From an uncultured Prevotella sp. (GTDB taxonomy: Bacteria; Bacteroidota; Bacteroidia; Bacteroidales; Bacteroidaceae), in assembly GCA_946627325.1 (NCBI GenBank), contig CAMOVK010000009.1, positions 1 through 37,948 on the forward strand: DNA of 37,948 bases, read 5' to 3'. Every line of letters starts with the position of its first letter. Position 1 is the stretch's first letter. The position numbers were made by a program, and so were the translations under genes. Under the pieces are notes generated by a model. The model saw only the letters and a list, made by a program, of their open reading frames with translations. It was not told the origin of the DNA and made no database searches. Shown one piece after another: positions 17,269 through 27,098 of this stretch.

Positions 17269-17951
17269 GCTTCAAAATAATAACCAAATCCCTGACGGGT
17301 AACTATCGATGAGGCATAGCGTCCGATTTTCTTCCTCATACGGGTGATATTGACATCTACCGTTCTGTCGGTCACTATAACCCCCTCAGGCCATATTTCC
17401 TTGAGCAACTGGCTGCGAGAGAACACTTTGCCCTTGTTCCTGAGTAAGAGGCAGAGCATTTCGTACTCGGTTTTAGTAAGAGCAACGCTCTTCCCATCTA
17501 CACTGACAGTCTTATCGGCGACGTTTACGATGAGTCCTTCATGGCTGAGCGGTTCCGATGACTCCTCTTCCGACAATTTCGACGAACGCTGCAGCACAGC
17601 CTTCACACGCGCTACGACTTCTTTCACTGAGAAAGGTTTTGTCACATAGTCATCGCCACCCAAGTCGAAGCCTTGCAGAGTGTCGTCCTCGCTGTCTTTA
17701 GCAGTAATGAATATGATGGGCAGATTGCGCGTAGCAGTGTCGGCTTTCAGTATTTTAGCCAATTCGAAGCCCGACTTTCCAGGCATCATCACATCGAGAA
17801 GCAGCAGGTCGACATCGCCAAACCCATGCTGGAGTGCCTCGTCGGCAGAAAGGAAAGAGGCTGTCTGATAGCCTTCGCGCTGGAGATTATAAACGAGGAT
17901 GTCGCATATATCGCGCTCATCATCGATAACGAAAATCTTTTGTTTGTTCAT
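17265..17951 (-). CDS. OmpR/PhoB-family response regulator
   Basis: This 228-aa regulator has a receiver domain (1-122) with the acidic pair D10/D11, phosphoacceptor D53 (LLLLDVMMPG), T83 and K105 (DYVTKPF). A winged-helix DNA-binding domain follows (about 130-228) with KTEYEMLCLLLRNKGKVFSRSQLLKEIWP and the wing RTVDVNITRMRKKIG. It is phosphorylated by the kinase encoded immediately downstream (4-bp overlap) and binds promoter DNA. It follows the NptA-like symporter gene by 20 bp, which suggests that the pair and the transporter are co-expressed. PhoB-like function is the best guess. I did not find a convincing Pho box upstream of the operon. Confidence 0.93.
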   Translation of the reverse strand: MNKQKIFVIDDERDICDILVYNLQREGYQTASFLSADEALQHGFGDVDLLLLDVMMPGKSGFELAKILKADTATRNLPIIFITAKDSEDDTLQGFDLGGDDYVTKPFSVKEVVARVKAVLQRSSKLSEEESSEPLSHEGLIVNVADKTVSVDGKSVALTKTEYEMLCLLLRNKGKVFSRSQLLKEIWPEGVIVTDRTVDVNITRMRKKIGRYASSIVTRQGFGYYFEA

Positions 17952-17971
17952 TTCGGCTGTAAAAATAATGA

Positions 17972-19660
17972 TTATTTTCCAAATCGAGCCTCAACAACGT
18001 TAATAATATAATCGCCTAATTTCTCGAGTTCGTTGATATAGTCAACATAAATGGTCGCTTGCTGGTAGTTGTAGCGATGAGCATTTATGTTGTCGATATT
18101 CTCTGATTTCAAGCGAGTGCGCATAAGGTTGATTTCGTTTTCTTTCTCATAACTTCGCTGAATATCGTAATCCTCGATATGCCCGTTAAGCATTTCACAC
18201 ATCAGCGAGAGCGCATCTCCGCAGAGCGTCATCATCGATTCGAGATTGCTCACCTGTTCGTTGGTAAGGGGCAAGTTGGTTTGTCGTCTGCGATAGCATA
18301 TTCGAGCAAGATTGTGGCAAGCATCGCCAATCGACTCCAACTCGCTAATGACACGCATCATCTGGTGAATCTTCTGTTTGGTGTCATCGCTCAGATGGCC
18401 GGCACCAACCTTTTCGAGGTAGCGCGCTATCTCTATCTCAACCTTGTCGGAAAGGTCCTCCTTGTTTTCTATTAAGTCGAACAACTCTGTGAATGTCTTT
18501 TCAGAGGTTGTAGAAAACAATCGTCGGGCACTGTCAAACATCATATTAACATGGAGACCATATTCACCCGTTTCTTTTTGAGCCTGTAACACAGCAATTT
18601 CGGGTGTGCGAATAAGTCCTAAATCAATGTACTTCAGGTGAGGCTCCGAAGTCGATTGCTGTTCGCGAACAGGTATCAGTCTGCAAACGAGACGCTCTAT
18701 ATGTGGAACAAAGCCTACGAGCAACAGCGTGTTGGTTACGTTGAAACAGGTGTGGAACATCGCCAAGACGATAGGAAGTTGCGCCGACTGACCTCCTGCC
18801 TGCGGGTCATAGCCTGCTAATTCGCAGACAACATCAACGAAAGGATAGAATACACAGAGTATCCAAATCACTCCGAAAACATTAAAGAGAAGGTGTGCCA
18901 GTGCTGCCCTACGCGCGTTAGTACCCGAACCCATTGCTGCCAGATTGGCTGTGGCTGTGGTGCCGATGTTCTCGCCCATGACTAATGCAATGCCAAGATA
19001 AATAGGTAGAACCCCCGTCGAGCAAAGCAGAATGGTAATAGCCATGACAGCTGCCGACGACTGAACGATGCAAGTGATGAGAGTACCGATGATAAGAACA
19101 ATGATGACAGCGGGATAACTATCGGTTTCGAACGATGCAAAAAAAGAAACAACCGACTCGTTGTGAGCCAAATCCATCGACTTACCCGTCTGACTGAGTG
19201 CTACAAGCGACAACAACATGAACGCCAGACCGAAAAGCAAATCGCCTACATATCGATAACGACGACGATAGATGAAGGCGATACCTAAAGTAAAGGCGGC
19301 AAAAACAAAATCGGTGAGATCGACATTATAGCCCAACGACATAATCCAAGCCGTCAGAGTCGTTCCGATGTTGGCACCCATGATGACCGAAATGGCTTGC
19401 GACAAGGTGAGAAAACCTGCAGAAACAAACGAGACAGTCATCACCGTAGTGGCTGACGACGATTGAACGGCTGCAGTAACGGTCATACCTGTCAAAATGC
19501 CTGATAGCCTGTTGGAAGTCATTTTGGCAAGAATGTGGCGCAAACCAGAACCCGCCAATTTCTGAAGAGCCTCGCTCATCATCTTCATTCCAAACAACAA
19601 AAGGCCAATAGAACCTATAAGACGAAGAGCTGAAACAACATAATCTGATGTCGATACCAT
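17972..19660 (-). CDS. Na+/phosphate symporter (NptA-type) with PhoU-like C-terminal domain
   Basis: This protein has 562 aa from MVSTSDYVVS. It takes up inorganic phosphate with sodium. Two inverted Na/Pi-cotransporter repeats carry the hallmark motifs QSSSATTVMTVSFVSAG and QSSAAVMAITILLCSTG within about eight membrane helices (residues 1-320). A helical cytoplasmic PhoU-like domain follows (about 360-555, with MMRVISELESIGDACHNLARICYRR and YVDYINELEKLGDYIINV). The longer frame opening at 19714 is rejected because the -7 box at 19695-19702 lies downstream of it and the segment is unlike the family N terminus. It heads a run with the response regulator and kinase. The PhoU-like domain could couple transport state to the kinase. 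Confidence 0.9.
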   Translation of the reverse strand: MVSTSDYVVSALRLIGSIGLLLFGMKMMSEALQKLAGSGLRHILAKMTSNRLSGILTGMTVTAAVQSSSATTVMTVSFVSAGFLTLSQAISVIMGANIGTTLTAWIMSLGYNVDLTDFVFAAFTLGIAFIYRRRYRYVGDLLFGLAFMLLSLVALSQTGKSMDLAHNESVVSFFASFETDSYPAVIIVLIIGTLITCIVQSSAAVMAITILLCSTGVLPIYLGIALVMGENIGTTATANLAAMGSGTNARRAALAHLLFNVFGVIWILCVFYPFVDVVCELAGYDPQAGGQSAQLPIVLAMFHTCFNVTNTLLLVGFVPHIERLVCRLIPVREQQSTSEPHLKYIDLGLIRTPEIAVLQAQKETGEYGLHVNMMFDSARRLFSTTSEKTFTELFDLIENKEDLSDKVEIEIARYLEKVGAGHLSDDTKQKIHQMMRVISELESIGDACHNLARICYRRRQTNLPLTNEQVSNLESMMTLCGDALSLMCEMLNGHIEDYDIQRSYEKENEINLMRTRLKSENIDNINAHRYNYQQATIYVDYINELEKLGDYIINVVEARFGK

Positions 19661-19694
19661 AAATATAATAATGTGGAAAAATAGTTTTTCAGTG

Positions 19695-19702
19695 CAAAAA
19701 TA
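19695..19702 (-). promoter_or_regulatory. Promoter -7 box of the symporter-regulator-kinase operon
   Basis: On the minus strand TATTTTTG followed by C matches TAnnTTTG. It lies about 35 bp upstream of the chosen ATG at 19660 and supports that start. The -33 region is weak. It is divergent from the rocD promoter about 100 bp away. Confidence 0.6.
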
Positions 19703-19799
19703 AATAAACAGCACATATCGTGAACTCCTTATAGTATTACGATTTTATTAAATCGGACAGCGGAACTCAAATAAACTGAATATAAAAAGTTGATTTTTA

Positions 19800-19830
19800 T
19801 TTGCAGATTGTAATAAAACAAGTAAATTTG
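19800..19830 (+). promoter_or_regulatory. Promoter of the ornithine aminotransferase gene
   Basis: TTTG (19800-19803), a 19-bp spacer and TAAATTTG (19823-19830, followed by C) are an excellent match to the Bacteroidetes promoter. The predicted start near 19834 excludes the in-frame ATG at 19801 and leaves a leader of about 50 nt. Confidence 0.82.
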
Positions 19831-19884
19831 CAATCAATCAACAACAAAACAACACCTAAAAATAATAAATTAAAATTCAGTATT

Positions 19885-21132
19885 ATGAACAATGAAACAA
19901 TGAATCTGAGTGCTTCATCGCGCCAGATGATTGAGATGGAAGAGCAGTATGGTGCACATAATTACCACCCACTGCCAGTAGTGCTCCACAAAGGAGAAGG
20001 TATCTATGTTTGGGATGTAGATGGAAAAAAATACTTCGATTTCCTGTCATCCTATTCAGCTGTGAACCAAGGACACTGCCATCCGCGCATAGTAAAGGCT
20101 CTAAAAGACCAAGCAGACGTGCTCTGTCTGACATCGCGAGCATTCTATAACGACGCTCTCTGCGAGTATGAGAAATTCATGCACGAATACTTCGGTTACG
20201 ACAAGGTGCTGCCGATGAACACTGGTGCTGAAGGCGTTGAAACGGCTCTGAAACTCGCACGCAGATGGGGTGCTGTGAAGAAAGGAATAGAAAACGACAA
20301 GATAAAGATTGTTTGTTGTGGAGGTAACTTCCACGGAAGAACTGTGACAGTAATCACGATGAGTGATGACCCAAGTTCATACGCACAATACGGACCACTC
20401 ACTCCCGGATTTATCCGCATACCTTACAACGACCCGAAAGCTCTCGAAGAAGTTCTTGAGAAAGACGGAAAAGAAATATGTGCCTTCATAGCAGAACCTA
20501 TTCAAGGCGAGGCAGGAGTATTCGTGCCAGACGATGGATATCTGAAGAAATGCTACGACCTATGCAAAAAGCACAACGTATTGTTCATAGCCGATGAGGT
20601 GCAGACAGGTATTGCACGCACAGGTAGAATGCTCTGCGTAGAACACGACGGCATACGACCTGACATAGTCATACTGGGTAAGGCTCTCGGAGGAGGCGTT
20701 TTGCCAGTATCGGCATGCCTCGCAGACGATGAAGTAATGATGAATATCAAACCCGGTGAGCATGGCTCAACATTCGGAGGATTTCCGCTGGCAGCGAAAG
20801 TAGCAGTTGAAGCACTCAAAGTGGTGAAAGACGAAAACCTCGTGGAGAATGCCGAGAAGATGGGAAAGATTTTCCGTGAAGAGATAAAGAAGATTGACTC
20901 CCCACATATCGTTCAGGTGCGTGGTAGAGGCCTGCTCAATGCAATAGTGACAAAGCCTATCAATGGAAAAACAGCATGGGACATCTGTCTGAAGATGAGA
21001 GATAACGGACTGCTCGCAAAGCCTACTCACGATGATATCATACGCTTTGCACCGCCACTCTGCATAACAGAACCCGAACTCAAAGAGGCTATTGCCATCA
21101 TAAAGAAAACATTCGAAGAAATGGCAGGATAA
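19885..21132 (+). CDS. rocD: Ornithine--oxo-acid aminotransferase
   Basis: This 415-aa class III PLP aminotransferase, counted from [10 protein letters not shown], interconverts ornithine plus 2-oxoglutarate with glutamate semialdehyde plus glutamate, linking arginine/ornithine and proline metabolism. Seen motifs are [19 protein letters not shown] (cofactor phosphate region), [28 protein letters not shown] (the D contacting the pyridine nitrogen) and the Schiff-base lysine in [15 protein letters not shown]. The N terminus [21 protein letters not shown] is characteristic of ornithine aminotransferase as opposed to acetylornithine aminotransferase. It is monocistronic, with a strong promoter and a terminator at 21158-21204. 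The ArgR gene at 12195 is a possible regulator, but no operator was identified. Confidence 0.92.
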   Translation: MNNETMNLSASSRQMIEMEEQYGAHNYHPLPVVLHKGEGIYVWDVDGKKYFDFLSSYSAVNQGHCHPRIVKALKDQADVLCLTSRAFYNDALCEYEKFMHEYFGYDKVLPMNTGAEGVETALKLARRWGAVKKGIENDKIKIVCCGGNFHGRTVTVITMSDDPSSYAQYGPLTPGFIRIPYNDPKALEEVLEKDGKEICAFIAEPIQGEAGVFVPDDGYLKKCYDLCKKHNVLFIADEVQTGIARTGRMLCVEHDGIRPDIVILGKALGGGVLPVSACLADDEVMMNIKPGEHGSTFGGFPLAAKVAVEALKVVKDENLVENAEKMGKIFREEIKKIDSPHIVQVRGRGLLNAIVTKPINGKTAWDICLKMRDNGLLAKPTHDDIIRFAPPLCITEPELKEAIAIIKKTFEEMAG

Positions 21133-21157
21133 TTGTAACTAAATTATTCTTATATTG

Positions 21158-21204
21158 TCGGGGTGGACGCAGAATAACCTTCGCGAACACCCCGATAGTT
21201 TTTT
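21158..21204 (+). terminator. Hairpin with T-run after rocD, possible leader attenuator
   Basis: TCGGGGTG (21158-21165) pairs perfectly with CACCCCGA (21188-21195) around a 22-nt loop. A short TAG and six T residues (21199-21204) follow. It reads as a rho-independent terminator for rocD, but it ends only 5 bp before the ATG at 21210, so it may also act in the leader of the next gene. Confidence 0.75.
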
Positions 21205-21209
21205 CAAAA

Positions 21210-23474
21210 ATGAAACAAATGCTTATGAAAAGAATAAATTTACTCGTTGCACTTCTAATAATGGTTGGCAGTTTGTCGTGGGCTGAAAAACCAAAGACGG
21301 ATTTGATGATTAAAATCAAGAAAATGGGCGTGCCAACTCATAGGGCATCATTGTCGGAGGTGCAGGCAACACTAAAAAATCCCGAACTACATTTCAAGGA
21401 TTATCAGCCGAGCTATAGGGCTCTTGTGGGTGAAGAAGGAGTATTTGTGGAGGCAAACAATCCATACAACCTGCCGCTGTATTTCGAATCCTCGAACCCA
21501 AACGTAGCATCAGTTGATAACAACGGATATGTCAAGGCTCTTGCACCTGGAGCATCGGAAATTTCGTTTTATTTCGATGGAAACGAAGAGTTTTTTGGAG
21601 GCGAGGGACACTATATGCTTACCGTAGTTGAGGAGTTACCCCTCGAAGCTATTTTCACTGCGGATAAGGCACAAGTAGTTTATTACGAAATGGGCTTCGA
21701 CAGCGAAGAAGAAGCAGCAACGTGGAACTACACTGGTGAGAACACAGGCTACTTCACATGGCATCTTGAGGAAAATCCACCTTACGGAAGCCAACCATCG
21801 TTCGCAAGCATAGACGCAAAGAGTATGAACTCGATGGTAATACGCAGAGGAACAAAAGCTCAAAACGAAAAGGCTACATCGCCAACGATAACGATAGAAC
21901 CAAATACAACTCTTGAATTTTATGCTTGCTTTCAATCAGTATTCCTCGTTTACGACGATTGGAAACTTATCATTACCGACGAAGACAGCAACGAGACACT
22001 ATACACATTGAGTGGATTTATGTGGTCTCAGCAGAATGAATTTACTGGACCAGCATGGCAGAAATTCGCAATCGACCTAAAAGACCATGCTTCGAAAAAT
22101 GTGTCGTTTACTTTCGAGTATCTTGGTCCCGACGGCGAAGACCTTGCTATAGATGGATTCCGACTGCTGAGAGCTGCGCCCGAAGGAAGTATTACGCTCT
22201 ATGAAGGCGAAAGCGCACACTTCATCGACCAATCGAATGGTAATCCCACGTCGTGGCAATGGACTTTCGAAGGAGGAAGACCACAGACGAGCACAGAGCA
22301 AAATCCTATTGTTTACTACGATGTAGCTGGAGTTTACCCAGTAACACTGACCGTGACAGACGAAGAAGGAGAAACGTCAACAACTACCGTTGAGGAATAT
22401 GTGAAAGTCGTGACGCAAGCCCCAAAGGCTCTCATCGGATTGCCAACGAATGGATACCTCTCGCCGTGGACAGCAATTTTTATCCCAAAAGACACTCCTG
22501 TACAGTTTCGCAACCTCTCATCGGGAAATCCAAAAACCGTGCACTGGACCTTCGAAGGTGGAACTCCTGCCGAGAGCTACGAACACTCGCCTGTGGTGAC
22601 ATATAAGGAAGAAGGACTCTACGGATTGACTTTGGATGTGGCTAACGATGCTGGTGCAACCTCCGACTTTATGAAGAACGCCATTCAGGTGGGCGGCTCG
22701 CAATACGTATGGAACATCGAACTTGAAGAATACGACAAGTTTTCAGATATTCCTTTAGGCTATTTTGGCTACTATGGAGGTACAAATTGGCTCGGAATAG
22801 AAAAGGTAGCAGAGCGCTATGATGCTCCTCCAAAAGCTGCCGACAATGAAAATGCACTTCCCGTAAAGGCGACCATTGATGCCGTACAAGTGTACTTCTA
22901 TCGTACATCGACTGTCAGCCCCGATGCAGAAATCACACTTCAACTATGTGAAGAGGGGACTGACGGCAATCCTGGAGAGGTGCTGGCAGAGACTTCGGTG
23001 AAGGCTTCTGAACTGGCATACAATCAAGAAAAAGTAGTAGCTACCGACTTCGTTTTCAGTGAACCGGTGACTATCGACAAGCCTTTCTTTGTAACGATTG
23101 GTCCATTCCCAAACAATTCTGTTGGCGGAGAGACCGACGATATAAGCATAATGGCTGTGAGAAGAGGAAAGGATGGGAAAGCTACGACTTGGCAACTGTT
23201 GGAAGACGAAGACCCTGTGACATACGAGAGACTTGGAACCTATACATGGTTTAGCAATGCAGGCGACGACGCTGCATCGTTCTGTATTACTCCACGACTG
23301 ACATATATCGACGATGAGAGCGGAATTAACGACTACGAAATGCTAACAACCAATTCGACCAGTCATGATAAACGCTTAATATATGACCTGCAGGGACGGA
23401 GATTGTCAACAAGCTCAGACTCCCTCAAACGAGGTATATATATAATAGGTGGTAAAAAGATAGTTTTAAGATAG
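21210..23474 (+). CDS. Secreted PKD-domain surface protein with sorting tail
   Basis: This 754-aa exported protein has no enzymatic domain that I recognise. Signal peptide is about 1-25 (ends SLSWA); a second ATG at 21225 (MKRINLL) is an equally good start. A Big_2-like domain follows (76-142, SSNPNVASVDNNGYVKALAPGASEI), then a jelly-roll adhesin/MAM-like domain (about 155-322). PKD domain 1 is at 323-402 (GNPTSWQWTFEGG) and PKD domain 2 at 417-497 (GNPKTVHWTFEGG); a beta-rich domain is at 500-700. The C-terminal tail (722-754, IYDLQGRRLS...IYIIGGKK) is nearly the same as that of the C10 protease, pointing to one secretion route. It probably acts in adhesion or as a structural surface protein. 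It converges on the S41 protease gene. Confidence 0.82.
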   Translation: MKQMLMKRINLLVALLIMVGSLSWAEKPKTDLMIKIKKMGVPTHRASLSEVQATLKNPELHFKDYQPSYRALVGEEGVFVEANNPYNLPLYFESSNPNVASVDNNGYVKALAPGASEISFYFDGNEEFFGGEGHYMLTVVEELPLEAIFTADKAQVVYYEMGFDSEEEAATWNYTGENTGYFTWHLEENPPYGSQPSFASIDAKSMNSMVIRRGTKAQNEKATSPTITIEPNTTLEFYACFQSVFLVYDDWKLIITDEDSNETLYTLSGFMWSQQNEFTGPAWQKFAIDLKDHASKNVSFTFEYLGPDGEDLAIDGFRLLRAAPEGSITLYEGESAHFIDQSNGNPTSWQWTFEGGRPQTSTEQNPIVYYDVAGVYPVTLTVTDEEGETSTTTVEEYVKVVTQAPKALIGLPTNGYLSPWTAIFIPKDTPVQFRNLSSGNPKTVHWTFEGGTPAESYEHSPVVTYKEEGLYGLTLDVANDAGATSDFMKNAIQVGGSQYVWNIELEEYDKFSDIPLGYFGYYGGTNWLGIEKVAERYDAPPKAADNENALPVKATIDAVQVYFYRTSTVSPDAEITLQLCEEGTDGNPGEVLAETSVKASELAYNQEKVVATDFVFSEPVTIDKPFFVTIGPFPNNSVGGETDDISIMAVRRGKDGKATTWQLLEDEDPVTYERLGTYTWFSNAGDDAASFCITPRLTYIDDESGINDYEMLTTNSTSHDKRLIYDLQGRRLSTSSDSLKRGIYIIGGKKIVLR

Positions 23475-23481
23475 AATAAAA

Positions 23482-23518
23482 AATTCAGGCGGATTAGAAA
23501 TACTGATCCGCCTGAATT
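23482..23518 (-). terminator. Terminator between the convergent PKD and S41 protease genes
   Basis: AATTCAGGCGGAT (23482-23494) and ATCCGCCTGAATT (23506-23518) form a perfect 13-bp stem with an 11-nt loop. On the minus strand a T-run follows, so it terminates the GNAT-parE-S41 operon. The stem uses the last sense codons of the S41 gene. On the plus strand ATTATTTC follows, so weak termination of the PKD gene is also possible. Confidence 0.88.
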
Positions 23519-25074
23519 ATTTCAAGACCTTTTTGGAATATGTGGTTCTGTTCGTTGATAATGTGGAAATACTCGCTCAAATCCCAGATGTCGCGTGCGG
23601 TAAGGGCTTTTAGCTGATTGCGAAGGTAGGGTATGGTGCGCTTGAGTTCGTCGTCGTCACTCGGACGAATACCTTTCTTTTCTGCTTCGGAAATAATTTC
23701 ATCAATAAGCGATTGAGGAACTTCGTAGTTGGCAGAGAAATCGTCGAACGATTGGTATGTTCGTTTGAGCATCTTACGATTGTTGTCAATGTATTTCAGT
23801 GCTGAATTCATGACGATACTCTTTGCTGCAATCAGTCGATGAAATCGAGTATATTGCATGGTATCAAGCCTGACGAATTCATCTGGCATGATGCCACCAC
23901 CTCCATAGACGACTCGCTGACGTTTGAGAGTGAGCACTTTCAGTGAGTCGTCGAAATGGATGCTGTCGGGGTTGGTCAGTTCGCCATGCTTCAAGCGGTT
24001 CTCAATGTCCATTTCGTAATCCTTAAGTTGCCCTTTTGTATATGGTTTCTGAATGCAACGGCCAGTTGGAGTGTAGTAGTGAGCCACTGTAAGGCGTATC
24101 ATAGAACCGTCGCTAAACTCAATAGGACGCTGTACAAGCCCCTTACCAAAGGAGCGCCTGCCGATGATAGGAGCTCTGTCATGATCTTGAAGGGCTCCTG
24201 CAAGTATCTCAGAAGCCGACGCAGAAAATTCATTCAAAAGCACAACTACGGGTAATTGTTTCAAACTGCCACGACCATCAGCACGAAAATCTTGTCGTTT
24301 GATGGTGCGTCCTTCCGTATATACTATCATGTCGCCTGCATCGAGAAATTCGTTGGCAATCATCGACGAGGTGTGGAGATAACCACCACCATTATCTTGA
24401 AGGTCGATTATAAGTCGTTTCATGCCTCGTTCCTGAAGAGTGACAACGGCTTCCATAAACTCGCGATGGGTCGTCGAACCGAAATTGCCGATGCGTATAT
24501 AACCTATATCTGGACGAACCATATAGAAAGCATCGATACTCTTTACAGGTATCTTGTCTCTTGTGACGATGAAATCGAGAATTCCCGACACTCCGCGGCG
24601 AATAATTCCAAGTTTTACAGTAGTTCCTTTTTTGCCTCTTAGTCGTTTCATTATATCGCGTTGAGCCATTTTTACCCCTGCTATGGCTGTGTCGTTGACA
24701 CTGACGATGCGGTCTCCGCTGACTATTCCGACGCGCTCAGACGGACCATTCATGGTCGGCTGAATGACTACAAGAGTGTCTTCAATCATGTTGAATTGTA
24801 CTCCAATGCCTTCAAACGAACCCTCAAGGGGAGTCTTCATGTCTTCTACCTCCTTCGGGGTGGAGTAGGTAGAGTGGGGGTCGAGCTCCTTTAGCATACC
24901 ACGGATGGCATACTCTACAGTTTTCTGCTCATCAACGCTGTCAACGTAGAGGTAAAATAGGGCTTGTTCGGCATTGATAAGTTTCTTCAAAGGTGTGCTT
25001 GCATCTACGGTCATTTGTGCCTTAGATGAAGAAAAGGATGCAAGCAGGAATATGGATATAATGATTCTGTACAT
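23494..25074 (-). CDS. Periplasmic S41-family C-terminal processing protease (CtpA-like)
   Basis: This 526-aa serine protease carries a Sec signal (1-19, ends SSSKA). The PDZ domain (about 85-165) has GIGVQF and the SGDRIVSVND substrate loop. The S41 catalytic domain (175-330) has LIIDLQDNGGGYL, the nucleophile region NEFSASASEILAGAL (residues 281-294) and the general-base lysine K311 in RSFGKGLVQ, completing the Ser-Lys dyad. A long helical C-terminal part (about 340-526) follows. Family members trim or degrade periplasmic and outer membrane proteins in a C-terminus-dependent way. It is 17 bp downstream of parE and last in a three-gene minus-strand run; the grouping with a topoisomerase looks like shared housekeeping expression. 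Confidence 0.92.
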   Translation of the reverse strand: MYRIIISIFLLASFSSSKAQMTVDASTPLKKLINAEQALFYLYVDSVDEQKTVEYAIRGMLKELDPHSTYSTPKEVEDMKTPLEGSFEGIGVQFNMIEDTLVVIQPTMNGPSERVGIVSGDRIVSVNDTAIAGVKMAQRDIMKRLRGKKGTTVKLGIIRRGVSGILDFIVTRDKIPVKSIDAFYMVRPDIGYIRIGNFGSTTHREFMEAVVTLQERGMKRLIIDLQDNGGGYLHTSSMIANEFLDAGDMIVYTEGRTIKRQDFRADGRGSLKQLPVVVLLNEFSASASEILAGALQDHDRAPIIGRRSFGKGLVQRPIEFSDGSMIRLTVAHYYTPTGRCIQKPYTKGQLKDYEMDIENRLKHGELTNPDSIHFDDSLKVLTLKRQRVVYGGGGIMPDEFVRLDTMQYTRFHRLIAAKSIVMNSALKYIDNNRKMLKRTYQSFDDFSANYEVPQSLIDEIISEAEKKGIRPSDDDELKRTIPYLRNQLKALTARDIWDLSEYFHIINEQNHIFQKGLEIIQADQYF

Positions 25075-25091
25075 TGTTATGTAGATATTTC

Positions 25092-27095
25092 TCAGTCGTA
25101 AAACTCCTCAAAGTCTTCGGGACGGTCTTCTTCTACTACAAGATTGTCGATGATAAAGTTTTGACGTTCAGGTGAATTCTTGCCCATGTAGTATTCGAGA
25201 AGTTTACTTACTTGGTCATTTTTGTGGAGTGTTACTTGTTCCAAACGGATGTTTGGACCGATAAAATGTCCGAATTCATCGGGCGAAATTTCTCCGAGAC
25301 CCTTGAAACGAGTAATCTCAGGGTCAGGTCCTAAGTCGCTGATAGCACGCTTCCGCTCCTCATCACTATAGCAGTAACGAGTGATGTAGTCGCTCTTTTT
25401 CTCTTTTGGACTAAGAAGAGCATCAGCTTCCTCTATGATTTTCTTGTTCTTTATCTTTGTTCTCTTGTTTCTGACACGGAACAAAGGGGTCTGAAGCACA
25501 TAGACATGACCTTTCTTTATTAGTTCTGGGAAGAACTGGAGGAAGAAGGTGATGATGAGCAAGCGTATGTGCATGCCATCGACATCGGCATCGGTGGCAA
25601 CGATTACCTTGTTGTATCGCAAAGAATCAAGTCCATCTTCTATGTTCAAAGCTGCCTGAAGAAGATTGAATTCCTCGTTGCGATAAACAATGTCTTTCTG
25701 CATTCCGAAACTGTTGAGTGGTTTTCCGCGCAGTGAAAATACGGCTTGAGTTTTCACATCGCGGCTCGTTGTGATACTTCCACTTGCAGAATTACCCTCG
25801 GTAATGAATATGCTACTCTCTTCTTTGCGTGGGTTTTTGAAATCGGAGAGATGGATGATGCAGTCGCGGAGATTGTGGTTGTGAAGGTTAGCTTTTCTCG
25901 CTCGCTCACGGGCAATCTTTGCAACGCCTGCCATTGCTTTACGTTCTTTTTCGCTCTCGCTTACCTTCTGAAGAATAGCTTCTGCGGTGTCGGGATGCTT
26001 ATGTAGGTAGTTATCTACTTCTTGTTTGATAAAATCGCCTACGAATTTGTTAACCGTAGGGCCAGCAGGACGATTTTTCTCGGGTTGTTCAGGCCATATA
26101 TTGTTGCTGCCGAGTTTGATTTTTGTCTGGCTTTCAAACATTGGCTCTTCGATATTGACGGCTATTGCAGCAACAAGTCCATTTCGAATGTCGCCGTATT
26201 CGTAGTTCTTACCTGAAAATTCTTTTATCGTTTTGGCAATGTGTTCTTTGAAAGCCGACTGGTGGGTGCCTCCTTGTGTGGTGTTTTGACCATTGACAAA
26301 GGAGTGGTATTCCTCGCCATACTGGTTCGTATGGGTAAAAGCTATCTCAATATCTTCGCCCTTAATGTGAACAATTGGATAAAGACAATCGGTTGTCATC
26401 TTGTCAATAAGCAGGTCGCGAAGTCCATTTCGACTTATTATACGCCGCCCATTGAGTATTATTGCCAGCCCTGTGTTGAGATAGGTGTAGTTGCGGAGGA
26501 GGGTTTCTACTATATCGTCGTGGAAAGAATAGTTCTTAAAGAGTGTATTGTCGGGTTCAAATGTGATTAAAGTGCCGTTTTCATCGGATGTTTTTTCGGT
26601 TGTATCGGAGACGAGTTTGCCTTTTTCGAACACCGCTTTTCTGGTTTTTCCATCGCGGAAAGTCTGGGCTTCAAAGCGCGAACTGAGTGCATTGACGGCT
26701 TTTGCACCGACACCATTCAGTCCGACACTCTTCTTGAAGGCTTTGGAATCGTATTTTCCACCAGTGTTGAGCATGGATACAACATCTACGAGTGAACCGA
26801 TAGGAATGCCCCGACCGTAGTCTCTCACTCTAACGCGGAGGTTGTCTTCAATATCTACTTCTATACGTTTGCCTGCCCCCATGCGAAATTCATCGATGGA
26901 GTTGTCAACAGTTTCCTTCAGCAGTACATATATACCGTCTTCTGGTAGTTTACCATCGCCAAGACGACCGATATACATACCTGGACGGAGACGTATGTGC
27001 TCGGCATCGTCGAGATGACGAATGTCGTCTTCGGTGTAGTCGGCGAGGGGGATGTTTACGTCAAATTCTTCGTTCAAAATATCTTGTTTTGCCAT
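25092..27095 (-). CDS. parE: DNA topoisomerase IV subunit B
   Basis: This 667-aa type IIA topoisomerase ATPase subunit partners with ParC to decatenate daughter chromosomes. The GHKL ATPase domain has [10 protein letters not shown] (magnesium-binding N), [11 protein letters not shown] and [15 protein letters not shown]. The transducer has [11 protein letters not shown]. The TOPRIM domain has [10 protein letters not shown] (near residue 432) and [10 protein letters not shown] (near 500), and the tail has [13 protein letters not shown]. Length and the short N terminus fit the Bacteroidetes ParE branch better than GyrB (which usually lacks this N-terminal extension before [16 protein letters not shown]). 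parC is not in the window. The start lies 3 bp after the stop of the upstream GNAT-like gene. Confidence 0.92.
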   Translation of the reverse strand: MAKQDILNEEFDVNIPLADYTEDDIRHLDDAEHIRLRPGMYIGRLGDGKLPEDGIYVLLKETVDNSIDEFRMGAGKRIEVDIEDNLRVRVRDYGRGIPIGSLVDVVSMLNTGGKYDSKAFKKSVGLNGVGAKAVNALSSRFEAQTFRDGKTRKAVFEKGKLVSDTTEKTSDENGTLITFEPDNTLFKNYSFHDDIVETLLRNYTYLNTGLAIILNGRRIISRNGLRDLLIDKMTTDCLYPIVHIKGEDIEIAFTHTNQYGEEYHSFVNGQNTTQGGTHQSAFKEHIAKTIKEFSGKNYEYGDIRNGLVAAIAVNIEEPMFESQTKIKLGSNNIWPEQPEKNRPAGPTVNKFVGDFIKQEVDNYLHKHPDTAEAILQKVSESEKERKAMAGVAKIARERARKANLHNHNLRDCIIHLSDFKNPRKEESSIFITEGNSASGSITTSRDVKTQAVFSLRGKPLNSFGMQKDIVYRNEEFNLLQAALNIEDGLDSLRYNKVIVATDADVDGMHIRLLIITFFLQFFPELIKKGHVYVLQTPLFRVRNKRTKIKNKKIIEEADALLSPKEKKSDYITRYCYSDEERKRAISDLGPDPEITRFKGLGEISPDEFGHFIGPNIRLEQVTLHKNDQVSKLLEYYMGKNSPERQNFIIDNLVVEEDRPEDFEEFYD

Positions 27096-27098
27096 ATT

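Noticed and set aside
19661..19714. Upstream in-frame start for the Na/phosphate symporter at 19714
   Set aside because: The -7 box at 19695-19702 would be inside the coding sequence; MVSTSDYVVSALRL at 19660 is the better N terminus.
19801..19884. Upstream in-frame start for rocD at 19801
   Set aside because: It lies between the -33 and -7 elements of a strong promoter and adds a low-complexity N/K-rich stretch absent from the family.
19715..19884. ARG box (ArgR operator) upstream of rocD
   Set aside because: The region is AT-rich enough to give weak matches by chance, and no convincing palindromic operator pair could be distinguished.
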